A stretch of DNA of 64,000 bases. Origin: Candidatus Rifleibacteriota bacterium (GTDB taxonomy: Bacteria > Muiribacteriota > Ozemobacteria > Ozemobacterales > Ozemobacteraceae). Numbering within the stretch: the stretch's first letter is position 1; each line of letters opens with the position of its first letter. The position numbers and the translations under genes were made by a program. Below are positions 51,322-60,822 of this stretch, in pieces. The notes under the pieces are model-generated. The model was given only the letters and a program-made list of their open reading frames with translations, was not told the DNA's origin and searched no databases. The stretch covers positions 242,558 through 306,557 of the forward strand of contig JANJUX010000040.1 of the NCBI GenBank assembly GCA_024710355.1, read 5' to 3'.

Positions 51322-54300
51322 ATGAAGCAAATACGCCTCGACAGAATTCTGTTCTTTCTACTGACCGCTGTGCTGGTCTGCTGGCCAACTTTGCAGGCCG
51401 CTCCGACTCACAAAAGCACCGGGGTTGAAAAAAACGGACAGCAGAAAAAAGTAATAGAAGATCGCCTCGACGAAACATCAGATGAAGCCGCTGGCAAAGA
51501 TGCCGGAAAAAAATCAGACGAAGCTGCCAGCGGCGAGGCCATTTCCCCAAAAAAGGGGCTTGAACTGACTCAGGAAGAACTTCTTGAACAGGATAAACTG
51601 CTGCGCCGCGAAGTGATGGGTTTTGTCAAAGAAAATGCCGACCGTCAGGCCGGCGAAGGCTGGCTTTATCTGGCGCACCATTATCGTGAACTCAAGGAGC
51701 CCGAGCGGTCGCTGATGTATATCAGAACTCTGCGGCGTGCCGAGCACATCAACCCCCGTCTCGTCTGGGAGGCGATTCTGCTGAATGCCGAAATTCTCAA
51801 GGACCGAAAAGAGTTCGCGGCGGCGCTGAAAGACCTTGACCAGCTGATCGCCATGGTGCCGGCGAGAATTTATCTGGTGCGTGCCAAAACAGCCCGGGCC
51901 GAACTTCTTGGGCGCAGCCTCACCAGCATAAAAGAACTGTGGGCGGCGTTTTATCGCTATTACCAGGGATTTCCTGAAAAGCCGGATGTTGAAGCAATTC
52001 AATATTTGATGGGCTTTGAACGGGGTTATGACCTTGAGATCGCCATGAAAGCCCTGACCGCCTGGGAAGAAATCGCAAAATTCCCTGAAGTCGAGGCCAG
52101 CAATCTGGCTCTGCTGCATATTGCCATGCTGCATGCCTTCGATCTCAATAACCCGGCCCGTGCGGTTCCTTACCTTCAGAAAATGACCGAAGGCGACTCT
52201 ATGACGGCTGATGCGGCGTTTCTCATGGGTGTAATCAGGCATTTTTACCTGAAGAACGATGAATACAAGATGGCCATCGACGACTACAGCCGGTTCAGAA
52301 AAAAGACCGAGAGTCTCGAAGGGTATAGAATTGCGGGCATTCTGCAGGGGCAGCTGCTGACCGAAAAACTTGCCGATCATGATGCAGCGGTGAATACGCT
52401 GCAGACGCTTCTCGAAACTCCGCCACATCTGGTCGCATCCGAATCTTTTTCGCTGGTGCGCCGCCGCGAACTGCGTGACGAAGAGATCGACTGGGCGATG
52501 CTCGCCTGCCGCATGGCAGGCTATGTCTGTGAATTTCGCCTCAAAAACCTTGAACGGGCGCGCTATTTTTACAAAAAGATTGAAGAACTCAATAAAGAAC
52601 GCAGTACTCCGGTTGAAGACCCGATCAATGTGGCTGCTCTGCAGAGAACGGCTCCCGAAGCGTCACCCGGTGACCTGCTGTTTGACATGGCTTTCGAGAA
52701 GTATCGCAGCCACAAAATGAACGAAGCTCTGCAGCTCTATGAGCAGTTCATCGCCAGCTATCCAGACAGTAATCTTTTTAGAGAAGCGCTTTTCAGGGTT
52801 GCGGTCATAACCGACGACGATCAGCGCAATTACGAGGAGGCGCTGAAGCTTTATCAGCGCTATCTCATCAGATTTGCACCGGTCAGATCAACCTGGAATC
52901 TTGATGTTCTCTACGACTGGGGGCGTATCGACGAGGTGCGCTATCGTATCGGCAACTTGCTTGCGCTGCATCTGAAAAAGCCGGTTGAAGCTCTCGAAAT
53001 TTTCGAACAGCTCAGCTCGATCTACCCGGATAGTTACTGGGCGATGCAGGGTCTCAAAGACAGCATCAGAATTTATAACGATGATCTTTCGGACCCCGAT
53101 AAGGCTAACAGCCTGATGGAAGAATTTATCAGACGTTACCCGGAATCAAAAGACTCGGCCGACTATCGTCTGAGACTTTACAAGATTCTTCTGGCCAAAA
53201 ATGAACAGGTCAGAGCCCTGCAGATCCTGCGCGATTATCTTGACCATGCCCTGCCGTCAGAGAAAGATTATTTTTCGCTTAAACAGCAGTGGCGCGATTT
53301 GGCTTATAAAATCAGAGAAGAAAGCCTGCGCCGCACCCTCAAGGTTATTGGTCCTCTCGATCGGGTTACGATTTATCAGAACCTGATCGACGTGGTCTGT
53401 CTGGCCTCTTCTTCTGCGCCGCTTGAACTGCTTGTCGAAGAGATCAAGACCCTTAATTTGAGCGAAGAAGCCCGCTGGTCGCTGGTTTACGAAGCCGGAA
53501 CCAGGTTTTATCAAAATTATCCCGGCAAAGCGCTTGGTATTTTTGAAGAGCTTGCTCAGAACGCCACCGGCACCCCGCAGCTGGCCTGCCTGATGACGCT
53601 TGGCAACATTGCCTGGCGCGTCGACAAAGACATCGAGGCCGCAGTTAAATGGTATGAGCGCGCCGAAAAATTGCTGCCACTGACCGATGCGCGCGCCGAA
53701 GTTCCTGCCTATCGCCTTGGCAGGCTTTATCTGGTGCAGGGTCATGGCCTTAAGGGGCTCGAAAAGCTGCGTCTGTTTACTGTCCGCTTTCCGCGCAGCC
53801 GTTATCTTGCCAAAGCCTATGTCGCGATGGGCGATGCCTGTGTTGCTCTTTTCAGCCCCGAAAAGGCAGAAAGATATTATCGCCGCGCCGCCCGTATCGC
53901 CCCAAAAATGGCTGAAGAAATCGGCAAAAAGTTGACAGAGCTCGATGGCCAGATGACTTCACAGCAATGGTTGCGAAAAAGAGCCGCTCAACTCAAAAGT
54001 CGCGGTGAAGAAGAACTGCCGGAAGATGAAGAGCCTGTCGATGCTGGCATGTCTGCCGCCGCCGGCGAAATCAAGAATGCCGACCAGTTGTCTGCAGAAG
54101 ACCTCGAAAAGCTGTCGGTTGCCGCTCTTTACGGCCTGTTTCTGCGCGAAAATCAGAAGAAAACTCCAGACGGAGACCGTCTGGCAATGTTCCTTGTCGA
54201 AGCCCTCATGCGTGAGAGAGTCGATAGCGATTTGCGTCAGAGAGCACTGCGTCAGCTCGTTTCCACCAGATTTTTCCGTTTTCGCAGTGCCGAAAAATTT

Positions 54301-57219
54301 ATAGAGGAAGCGAAAAAGCTGCTGCAGCGGCATAATTATGCTGACTGGCAGTCAGAGCTGCTTTTCAGACTTGCTCAGACCCAGGATCACTTCGCCAGAG
54401 ACTATGTCGAAGCGAATAAATCCTATTTCGAATATCTGTCGTTCTTTCCGACTGGGCGGCGGGCTGAAGAGGTCAGGTGCCGAATTCCCGCTGTCTATGC
54501 CCTTGCCGAAGACGTCAAAAATGCTTACCGCTTTTTCGAAAAGTTGATCAATGATAGAAACCTGGCTGATGAACTGCGCGTCGATGCGTCGATGCAGATG
54601 GCAAAACTGCAGATAACCGATGGCAAAAAGAAAGAAGCAATCAGAACCCTTGAAGCTGCGCTGGCACTCAAATCGCCGAAGCACCCTGAAATCTGCCTGA
54701 GACTCGAAAAACTGACCGAAGACTTTACCTATGTCAGACGGGCTCTCGAAGCCGAAGGCGAAGAAGAATTCAGACTCAGGGCCCTCACCCGTCTGGTTAA
54801 AAAGGCCGAAGAAGACCGCGATTATCAGGCAGCTGCAGCCCTGCTGCGCGATTTCTCCGACTCTTTTAAACTGCCTGAGTCTCAGGTTTTTATCGAGAAA
54901 AAAGTCGAAGAACTCGGAAAACGCGGCGCTATCGAAGAAATTGAGGATCTTATCGACCAGTATCCCGAAGAGCCGGAAACTGCCGGCCGCATGTTCAAAC
55001 TGGCACGCATGATCGAGGGTGCCGAAAACACCAGATACCGATCTGAAGATCTCTTTTATGAGATAACTCTGATCTACCCCGAGTCCGAATTTTTCCGCGA
55101 AAGTAAGATCAGAGCCGAAAATACCCGAGCCATAAAAGCGCTCTCAGAGCTTGGCGACATGCTGAAAAAAGGCGTTAAAGGCGCCGAAGGAGAAGAGGTT
55201 ATCATCGAGCGCGCCCGTCTGCTCAAAGAAAACCTGCAGGACCTGAACGCCGCCGCCGAAAACTACGAAAGCTTCATCAGACTTTTCCCGGCTTCGCCCC
55301 GTCTCGACGAGGTCTATCTGCATCTTGGCGAAATAGCACTTGCTGAAAATGGCGACAGCGACAAGGCCTTCAAATACTGGGAACAGGGGCTTGCCGCCAG
55401 TCGCGACCCGTTCATGCGCGAAGAACTGACTGTCCGTATCAATCGCCTCAAGCTTTTCCGACAGCGGGTTCTGCTATCTGAAGATCAGATCGAACGCGAA
55501 AAAGGGATGAAAGAAGTTTTCAGGGTCTGGAAAGTCGAAAAAAACCGGGTTCAGGCCCTTGGCCTGCTCGAAAATGCCATTGCCCGCCTCGAAAATCGGC
55601 CCGATGTGGCGAAAATGCGCTACTATGCCGCGCGAATCTTCGAAGAAGCCGGCAACTATGCCAAGGCTGCAACCGAATATGAACGCGCTCTGCGCAGTCT
55701 TTATCACCCCGGTTGCCGCAAAGATATGGTTCTTTACCGCCTTGCCCGCATGCACGCCGCCCAGAAGAACGAAAAAGAGGCAGCCAGATGGTATCTGGCG
55801 CTGATTACCAGATATCCGCGCAGCATGCTGAGTCGCTCGGCTTATTACTGGCTGAGCAAATATGCCCTTGCCGCAAAGAACCTGGCTCAGGCCCACAATC
55901 ATCTCGAAACGCTCCTCAGCTTCAGATCGCTCAATCCCCTGCATCGCGAAGCCGTTATCGCGAAGCAGCGTGAAATCGAGGCAAAATTGAACGTTGAAGA
56001 ACTTGAGAAACTGAAGGCCTATTCCAGAACCGGTGGTTCTGATCTGCCGTATTTCATCGGCAAAGTGCTCGAAAACAGTCTGAGAGATTACGATCGCGCG
56101 ATTGCGCAATATGAGGATTTTCTCAAAACCAACCCGCCAGTCAGGCGCAGCCGCGAGATTCTGCGCAAGATTGCTGACCTCTATGAAAAGAAGGGTGACT
56201 ACGTCAAGACCGTCAGTTACCTCGATCTACTGCTGAATACCTATGAGCCGCATCTCAACAACTTCGATCTGATCGTGCGCATCGGGTCACTGGTTGAAGA
56301 TAAACTCGATAACCCGGAGCTGACCGAACTGTTCTTCAGTTCGATCGCTGCCGAATATCGCAAAGTTCGTAAGGTCAGGGAATTTGCGGAAGCAAAACTG
56401 CGCCGCCTCGAAGAGAAAAAACGCGAAAAGGCCGTCAAGCCGCGTGGCCGAAAAGTTGTTAAGCGCGTCTACAGCGAAGATGACGAAGCGGTGCTCGAAG
56501 AGATGGAAGCTATCATCGAACGCCAGGTTCAGGATCTGCAGGACTTCAAACAGGCAGAACGGCAGCTTGAAGACCTCTGGAACGACAACCTCGAATCGCT
56601 TGCAACCCTCGATATCATGAAGACCCTTTTCGAGCTCAACAACAAAGAGCTGCGCGACCCCCAGAAGGCGGCCGATTACATGGAGCGCTGGCTGGAAGAG
56701 AACCCGTCCGATCCGCTTTACAAAGAATACACGCTCAAGCTTTACGACCATTTCATGGAAACCCTGCGGGATGGTCAGAGAGCCCTGCGCCTGCTTGAGG
56801 CCTATACCCGCGAACACCCGATTTCGATCGAAACCCTCGATATAGAGCTGAAGCTGGCGCTTGCCAACGAATTGCTGATCCGCAACTTCGATGAGGCCCG
56901 CCGTGGCTACCAGAGAATAATCGATACGCAGCAGAATGATCCGGTGGTGCACGAAGCTTACTACCGCCTCGGCTTCGTTCTGCGCGAGGGTTTTGCCAAC
57001 TACGACGAAGCGATCAGAAACTGGCAGGCCGTCATCGACAAGTTCTACAACAACGAATTTGCCGACAAGGCCCAGTATGCCATCGCTTTCACTTATGAGA
57101 CCTACCGTCGCGATTATACCAATGCCCGCCAGAATTACGAAAAGATACTGCAGCTGTACCCGAATTCAAGCCTGCAGACTCAGGTGCGCGAGGCCTTGCT
57201 GCGCATAGAAGGAAAATAG
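51322..57219 (+). CDS. giant exported TPR protein, 1965 aa
   Basis: A signal peptide (about 1-26) and a charged linker are followed by tetratricopeptide-type repeats almost to the end, with many YP-S and RYPES-type turns such as YEQFIASYPDSN, FIRRYPESKDSADYRL and YERALRSLYHPGC. Charged hinge segments interrupt the solenoid near 890-925 (EELPEDEEPVDAG) and 1695-1725. Repeats resemble those of BamD/YbgF-like periplasmic TPR proteins. It has no catalytic motif. The likely role is a periplasmic or surface scaffold for an envelope machine. AAGAG precedes ATG 51322. Gene 57239 (HEAT repeats) follows after 19 nt, so two different alpha-solenoid proteins are likely co-expressed. Confidence 0.85.
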   Translation: MKQIRLDRILFFLLTAVLVCWPTLQAAPTHKSTGVEKNGQQKKVIEDRLDETSDEAAGKDAGKKSDEAASGEAISPKKGLELTQEELLEQDKLLRREVMGFVKENADRQAGEGWLYLAHHYRELKEPERSLMYIRTLRRAEHINPRLVWEAILLNAEILKDRKEFAAALKDLDQLIAMVPARIYLVRAKTARAELLGRSLTSIKELWAAFYRYYQGFPEKPDVEAIQYLMGFERGYDLEIAMKALTAWEEIAKFPEVEASNLALLHIAMLHAFDLNNPARAVPYLQKMTEGDSMTADAAFLMGVIRHFYLKNDEYKMAIDDYSRFRKKTESLEGYRIAGILQGQLLTEKLADHDAAVNTLQTLLETPPHLVASESFSLVRRRELRDEEIDWAMLACRMAGYVCEFRLKNLERARYFYKKIEELNKERSTPVEDPINVAALQRTAPEASPGDLLFDMAFEKYRSHKMNEALQLYEQFIASYPDSNLFREALFRVAVITDDDQRNYEEALKLYQRYLIRFAPVRSTWNLDVLYDWGRIDEVRYRIGNLLALHLKKPVEALEIFEQLSSIYPDSYWAMQGLKDSIRIYNDDLSDPDKANSLMEEFIRRYPESKDSADYRLRLYKILLAKNEQVRALQILRDYLDHALPSEKDYFSLKQQWRDLAYKIREESLRRTLKVIGPLDRVTIYQNLIDVVCLASSSAPLELLVEEIKTLNLSEEARWSLVYEAGTRFYQNYPGKALGIFEELAQNATGTPQLACLMTLGNIAWRVDKDIEAAVKWYERAEKLLPLTDARAEVPAYRLGRLYLVQGHGLKGLEKLRLFTVRFPRSRYLAKAYVAMGDACVALFSPEKAERYYRRAARIAPKMAEEIGKKLTELDGQMTSQQWLRKRAAQLKSRGEEELPEDEEPVDAGMSAAAGEIKNADQLSAEDLEKLSVAALYGLFLRENQKKTPDGDRLAMFLVEALMRERVDSDLRQRALRQLVSTRFFRFRSAEKFIEEAKKLLQRHNYADWQSELLFRLAQTQDHFARDYVEANKSYFEYLSFFPTGRRAEEVRCRIPAVYALAEDVKNAYRFFEKLINDRNLADELRVDASMQMAKLQITDGKKKEAIRTLEAALALKSPKHPEICLRLEKLTEDFTYVRRALEAEGEEEFRLRALTRLVKKAEEDRDYQAAAALLRDFSDSFKLPESQVFIEKKVEELGKRGAIEEIEDLIDQYPEEPETAGRMFKLARMIEGAENTRYRSEDLFYEITLIYPESEFFRESKIRAENTRAIKALSELGDMLKKGVKGAEGEEVIIERARLLKENLQDLNAAAENYESFIRLFPASPRLDEVYLHLGEIALAENGDSDKAFKYWEQGLAASRDPFMREELTVRINRLKLFRQRVLLSEDQIEREKGMKEVFRVWKVEKNRVQALGLLENAIARLENRPDVAKMRYYAARIFEEAGNYAKAATEYERALRSLYHPGCRKDMVLYRLARMHAAQKNEKEAARWYLALITRYPRSMLSRSAYYWLSKYALAAKNLAQAHNHLETLLSFRSLNPLHREAVIAKQREIEAKLNVEELEKLKAYSRTGGSDLPYFIGKVLENSLRDYDRAIAQYEDFLKTNPPVRRSREILRKIADLYEKKGDYVKTVSYLDLLLNTYEPHLNNFDLIVRIGSLVEDKLDNPELTELFFSSIAAEYRKVRKVREFAEAKLRRLEEKKREKAVKPRGRKVVKRVYSEDDEAVLEEMEAIIERQVQDLQDFKQAERQLEDLWNDNLESLATLDIMKTLFELNNKELRDPQKAADYMERWLEENPSDPLYKEYTLKLYDHFMETLRDGQRALRLLEAYTREHPISIETLDIELKLALANELLIRNFDEARRGYQRIIDTQQNDPVVHEAYYRLGFVLREGFANYDEAIRNWQAVIDKFYNNEFADKAQYAIAFTYETYRRDYTNARQNYEKILQLYPNSSLQTQVREALLRIEGK

Positions 57220-57238
57220 TTTGTGAAAGGTATCCTGC

Positions 57239-58576
57239 ATGATTGATAAGACTGTAATGACCGGAATGCTGGAAACTTACGACAGTTTCCAGGTCGATGT
57301 CGCCGTTTCTGTGCTGCGCAATCTCGACGAGAGTAATTCGAAAGTCGAACGCAAGGTGGTCGATTTCATCAAGGGAAAAATGTTCCCGGTCTCAGCCGAG
57401 CGCATTTGCGACTATATCCGCAAAATGCCGCCCGACAGCATTCGCGACCAGGTTGTCGAGAATCTGAGAACTTTTCACAACACCCTGATGGAAATGATCA
57501 GTTTTGTCGGTAACGAAAGCACCCGGCAGACGGTCTATCTGCCGCTTTTACGTATTATGGAGCGCGAAAACCACCCTTATCGCCCCCTGGCGCTCGCGAC
57601 CCTGTGCTGTTTCAATTTCCCGGAGGCCGTTAACAAACTGGCGCTGGGTTTTGAACACTTCACTTCTGAAATGCGCTGGATAACCCTGGTGTTGCTGAAA
57701 AAGCGCTGGGATGAAAAGTTTGTGCCGGTGTTTCTTAAAGCCCTCGAAGACAGCGATCCTGAAGTGGTCAGAGTTGCTATCCTGGCGCTCAAACGGGCAA
57801 ATGTAGTGTCGGCTCTCGACCCTGTAAGGCGATTACTGCATAGCAACTCTGAAACAATTGTTTTAACCGCTGTAAATGCTCTGGTAGAGCTGGGGGCGAC
57901 CGATGCCTTGCCCGAAATGCGCCGGCTTTTTGATGAATCGGACAGTCACAGAATCCGCGCTACCGTTGTGTCAGCACTCGGAGAACTGGGAGGCGACGAA
58001 ACTGTTCCGTTCCTGCATGAATGCCTCAGTGCTCCAGATTCCCGCGTGCGCGCCAATGCCGTGATGGCGCTGAAGAAAAAGTTCGAAATTCTTGGGGTTC
58101 TGCCTTCTGAAACTGTAGATCGAATTGCGGCTCTGAAGAATGACTCAGACCACAGAGTTCAGGCCGACAGCATTCAGACTCTCTGGGTAATGGGCTTCAC
58201 CGACAATGTCGGAGATATCGAAAAGATGCTGGTTTCACCTGGTGAGTTCAGCCGTTCGGCTGGCGCCTATCTTTGCGGCAAGCTCAAACTTTTTCAGCTC
58301 ACCAGACATCTTGAGGCACTTACCTCCGATTCTTCCTGGATGGTCAGGAAAATGGCAGCCATCTCTCTGCTCGCTTTTGGCGACAGCGGTAAATCGGTTT
58401 TACGCAATCTGATGGATTTTGGCAATTCAGACCAGCAGATTGTTTCTGCCTTTGCCTTTGGCCTGGCTGATGATTCGCAGGCTATCGAAAAGCTCATCGC
58501 ACAAAGCCGTTCCGGTACTGAAATGGCTGAAATGGCCACCAGTCTACTGCTTGGTCTGTCGCGCCCGCCCGCTTGA
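57239..58576 (+). CDS. HEAT-repeat protein
   Basis: The 445-residue protein consists of HEAT-type helical repeats. Examples are LEDSDPEVVRVAILALKRAN, LHSNSETIVLTAVNALVELG, FDESDSHRIRATVVSALGEL and LSAPDSRVRANAVMALKKKF. No signal peptide is visible, so it is cytosolic unlike its neighbour. Solenoids of this kind bind proteins or bacterial regulators. AAAGG lies upstream of ATG 57239. It is the last gene before a strong terminator. Its relation to the giant TPR protein is inferred only from proximity. Confidence 0.85.
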   Translation: MIDKTVMTGMLETYDSFQVDVAVSVLRNLDESNSKVERKVVDFIKGKMFPVSAERICDYIRKMPPDSIRDQVVENLRTFHNTLMEMISFVGNESTRQTVYLPLLRIMERENHPYRPLALATLCCFNFPEAVNKLALGFEHFTSEMRWITLVLLKKRWDEKFVPVFLKALEDSDPEVVRVAILALKRANVVSALDPVRRLLHSNSETIVLTAVNALVELGATDALPEMRRLFDESDSHRIRATVVSALGELGGDETVPFLHECLSAPDSRVRANAVMALKKKFEILGVLPSETVDRIAALKNDSDHRVQADSIQTLWVMGFTDNVGDIEKMLVSPGEFSRSAGAYLCGKLKLFQLTRHLEALTSDSSWMVRKMAAISLLAFGDSGKSVLRNLMDFGNSDQQIVSAFAFGLADDSQAIEKLIAQSRSGTEMAEMATSLLLGLSRPPA

Positions 58577-58605
58577 GACGTTTCTCTAAAGAGTCTTATC
58601 GAAAC

Positions 58606-58637
58606 AAAAAAAACCGGGTTTTTACCCGGTTTTTTTG
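58606..58637. terminator. bidirectional terminator
   Basis: A 9-bp GC-centred stem AAACCGGGT/ACCCGGTTT (58611-58619 with 58624-58632) has a TTTT loop and flanking A and T runs. It serves the convergent HEAT-repeat and PLC-like genes. Confidence 0.9.
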
Positions 58638-58659
58638 TTTTAGAGCGTTTCAGGTTTAA

Positions 58660-59454
58660 TTATTCGTCTGCCGGAAAATTGAACTTTTTGACCGGCGGAA
58701 AAAACTTTGGTTTGGTATCACTCGGCAGCACCTTGCCACCAGCTTTTACCCAGGCAGAATACCACAGATCGACGATGTTGTTGACCGCACGTGAGTAGCA
58801 TGCCACAATCACATTTTTGATTTCCGGGTATCTCTTGCCGCGGGTGTAGGCCTGTTCAAGGGCATCATAATGCTGATTGGACCACAGTGCTTCATAAATC
58901 ATGCGGGCACTGATTCTTTTGATGCTCTGGCAGCCATCGAAGTTTACACCGTAACTAAGAACGTGCTTGTCGGCATCACGTTCAGTGGCTGAATGATAAC
59001 TTTTTTCTTCAATTGTATCGTTGACGCTTGAGCCGGTGTGCAGTGGCTGAACCAGATCGGCGGCGTAATGGCCGATCCAGCCGAGTTTCTGAATGATCAG
59101 CGGCTTGTCTTCCTTGCGGCCGGCGGCAATCAGCTCAGAAACTTCATTTACCAGGGTTTCAATATGAAACGGGCCCTTGCCCATGGCGCCACCCTGAATG
59201 TGAAAAACATGGTTGCCAAAATCTTTGAGAACCCGGTCGGGTTCTAGACTGGCATCCATAAGGGGTTGCAAGGAGGGCTTGGTAGCATTGGGTTTGGCAG
59301 TTTCGCCAAGAAATTCACGAAAAGCCTGGGGCATGATGTGGTAAGCATCAGAAACAATTTTGGTGTGAACCTTGCTGCCCCATGCATATACATTTGCTGA
59401 ACCAGCCAGAATTAAAGCAACAGCTATAATCAATACTCGTTTGGCGCTTTTCAT
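58660..59454 (-). CDS. exported zinc-dependent phospholipase C/S1-P1 nuclease-like protein
   Basis: The 264-residue protein has a signal peptide ending ANVYA just before WGSKVH, so a Trp becomes the first mature residue. Trp-1 is a zinc ligand in the phospholipase C/S1 nuclease superfamily. Further candidate ligands are KVHTKIVSDAYH, FGNHVFHIQG, GWIGHYAADLVQPLHTG (H-x3-D) and YHSATERDADKHV. The enzyme would be periplasmic or secreted and could cleave phospholipids or nucleic acids; sequence alone cannot separate these. AAGGAA lies upstream of ATG 59454, and a perfect TATAAT (minus, 59493-59488) without a good -35 hexamer lies about 34 nt before it. Confidence 0.82.
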   Translation of the reverse strand: MKSAKRVLIIAVALILAGSANVYAWGSKVHTKIVSDAYHIMPQAFREFLGETAKPNATKPSLQPLMDASLEPDRVLKDFGNHVFHIQGGAMGKGPFHIETLVNEVSELIAAGRKEDKPLIIQKLGWIGHYAADLVQPLHTGSSVNDTIEEKSYHSATERDADKHVLSYGVNFDGCQSIKRISARMIYEALWSNQHYDALEQAYTRGKRYPEIKNVIVACYSRAVNNIVDLWYSAWVKAGGKVLPSDTKPKFFPPVKKFNFPADE

Positions 59455-59532
59455 TTTTCTGGTTTCCTTCTGTAGACTTATAAAGGAATTATAAGAAAAA
59501 TCGGTACAGTCCGCCAGATAAAATGAAAAAAA

Positions 59533-59988
59533 TCAGGAGGTTTTATTTTCAGGATTTTTTGCCGGCTCGGCTGCCGGTGGAGTCTGAGTCAGATCGATGG
59601 CAGGCGCTTCGACCGGGCGGCGGCGCTTTTTGAGCTTGCGGGCCGGTCGATGCCGCTCTGAATGTCTGGGTAGCTGCTGCGCCCCGAATTCATCTGTTGC
59701 CGGGTTGTTTCTGGCAAATTCGGCAAAGTCGACAACCAGTCTTTTTTCGATCTGGTTTGAAACATCAGAAAGTCTTTCCTGCATGACGTTGTAGCGGTCC
59801 ATGACGAATTTGCGCTGATGCTTGTTTTCTTCTTTAAGGGTGGCAATTTCCTCGTGCAGGTCGAGCAGAACTATGAGAATCGGCAGAATGATCAGGGCTA
59901 CCACCATGTAGGTGTCGGCTTTCTGACGCATCAGCATCGAAAGGATCATCGCCAGCCAGAGACCCCAGAGCCACCTGTTGATTCTCAT
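59533..59988 (-). CDS. small membrane protein with coiled coil, unknown function
   Basis: The 151-residue protein has two membrane helices (about 6-20 and 27-45), then a coiled coil (about 46-90, HEEIATLKEENKHQRKFV). A basic tail (RKLKKRRRPVEAP) and a Pro/Ala-rich end follow. The start overlaps the DUF167 stop (ATGA), so it is the fourth gene of the methyltransferase-DivIVA operon. Membrane coiled coils next to divIVA suggest a divisome or cell-pole link, but that is inference. No family is recognised. Confidence 0.75.
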   Translation of the reverse strand: MRINRWLWGLWLAMILSMLMRQKADTYMVVALIILPILIVLLDLHEEIATLKEENKHQRKFVMDRYNVMQERLSDVSNQIEKRLVVDFAEFARNNPATDEFGAQQLPRHSERHRPARKLKKRRRPVEAPAIDLTQTPPAAEPAKNPENKTS

Positions 59989-60308
59989 TTGCTACTGCCT
60001 TTTCCCGAGATAATTCTGTCGATAACGCTACACGCATCATCTTTGCTCAGACCGCTCAGAAGAAAAGTTTTCTGCTTTCCCGTCTGCCCGCGGGTCTGAA
60101 CGACCATTTTCCTGGGCAAACCGAACATTTTCGCCAGAGCTTCCACTAAAGCGGCATTGGCCTCTCCGTCAACCGGAGGGGCCTTCACTTTTATTCTACA
60201 TCGTTCCTGCTGTATGTCAACGATTTCTGTTCGTGACGATCGCGGGATCGCGAGAACCATTATCAGTGCGCCGTCTGCGCTTTCTCTGATGCAGTCAGCC
60301 GCTTTCAT
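59985..60308 (-). CDS. DUF167/YggU family protein
   Basis: The 107-residue protein has the DUF167 signature: a first strand with LAIPRSSRTEIV, then CRIKVKAPPVDGEANAALVEALAKMF and VVQTRGQTGKQKTFLLSG. The family is small, widely conserved and of unknown function, and is often found beside divIVA and yggT genes. ATG 60308 is chosen: family homology starts there and it sits 4 nt after the DivIVA stop. A longer open frame to 60458 is just overlap with divIVA. Cytosolic. Confidence 0.9.
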   Translation of the reverse strand: MKAADCIRESADGALIMVLAIPRSSRTEIVDIQQERCRIKVKAPPVDGEANAALVEALAKMFGLPRKMVVQTRGQTGKQKTFLLSGLSKDDACSVIDRIISGKGSSK

Positions 60309-60312
60309 CTCT

Positions 60313-60801
60313 TCAGGCAGCTTTGGCAACCGGTTCTGAGATGCGTCCGAAAACCGGCGAGTCCTCGTTGACCATCGAAAGATATGATTCGAGAACCGTG
60401 CGCAACTCAACTTTGAGCATGCGCTTCTGCTTTTTGAGTTCACGAATTTCTTTGGCAATCATCTCTGATTCACTGCGAGCTTCATCAAGAATACGCTCAG
60501 CCTGCAGCTCAGCTTCTTTGACGATCAGCTCAGCCTGTTTTTCTGCATTGTCCTTCATTTCGCCGGAGGTCTTCTGGGCTGAAATCAAGGTCTGTTTCAG
60601 GGTTTTTTCGAGCTCCAGGTAGTCTTCCATCTGACCGGTAAGGCGCTGGGCCTGGTCTTTGAGCGACTTGTTTTCAGCGTAGACAGCTTCGTATTCACGG
60701 CCGACCTTTTTGAGGAAGCCGTATACTTCGTTTTCATCGAGACCGCCGATGTTCTTTCGCGAGAATTCTCTCTGATAGATGTCTAATGGCGTGATTCGCA
60801 T
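60313..60801 (-). CDS. divIVA: DivIVA-domain protein
   Basis: The 162-residue protein starts MRITPLDIYQREFSRK and GGLDENEVYGFLKKVGREYE, the DivIVA N-terminal membrane-curvature-sensing domain. A long coiled coil (about 35-135) follows. DivIVA marks poles or septa and recruits division or cell-wall proteins. An AGGAGG site precedes ATG 60801, 21 nt after the methyltransferase stop. Unusually for the family, it sits downstream of a DNA methyltransferase; its usual neighbour DUF167 follows it. Confidence 0.93.
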   Translation of the reverse strand: MRITPLDIYQREFSRKNIGGLDENEVYGFLKKVGREYEAVYAENKSLKDQAQRLTGQMEDYLELEKTLKQTLISAQKTSGEMKDNAEKQAELIVKEAELQAERILDEARSESEMIAKEIRELKKQKRMLKVELRTVLESYLSMVNEDSPVFGRISEPVAKAA

Positions 60802-60822
60802 AAGTTGCCTCCTGTTTGGCCC

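Noticed and set aside
60309..60458. Upstream extension of DUF167 into divIVA
   Set aside because: It is only the out-of-frame shadow of DivIVA. DUF167 homology begins at 60308, 4 nt after the divIVA stop.
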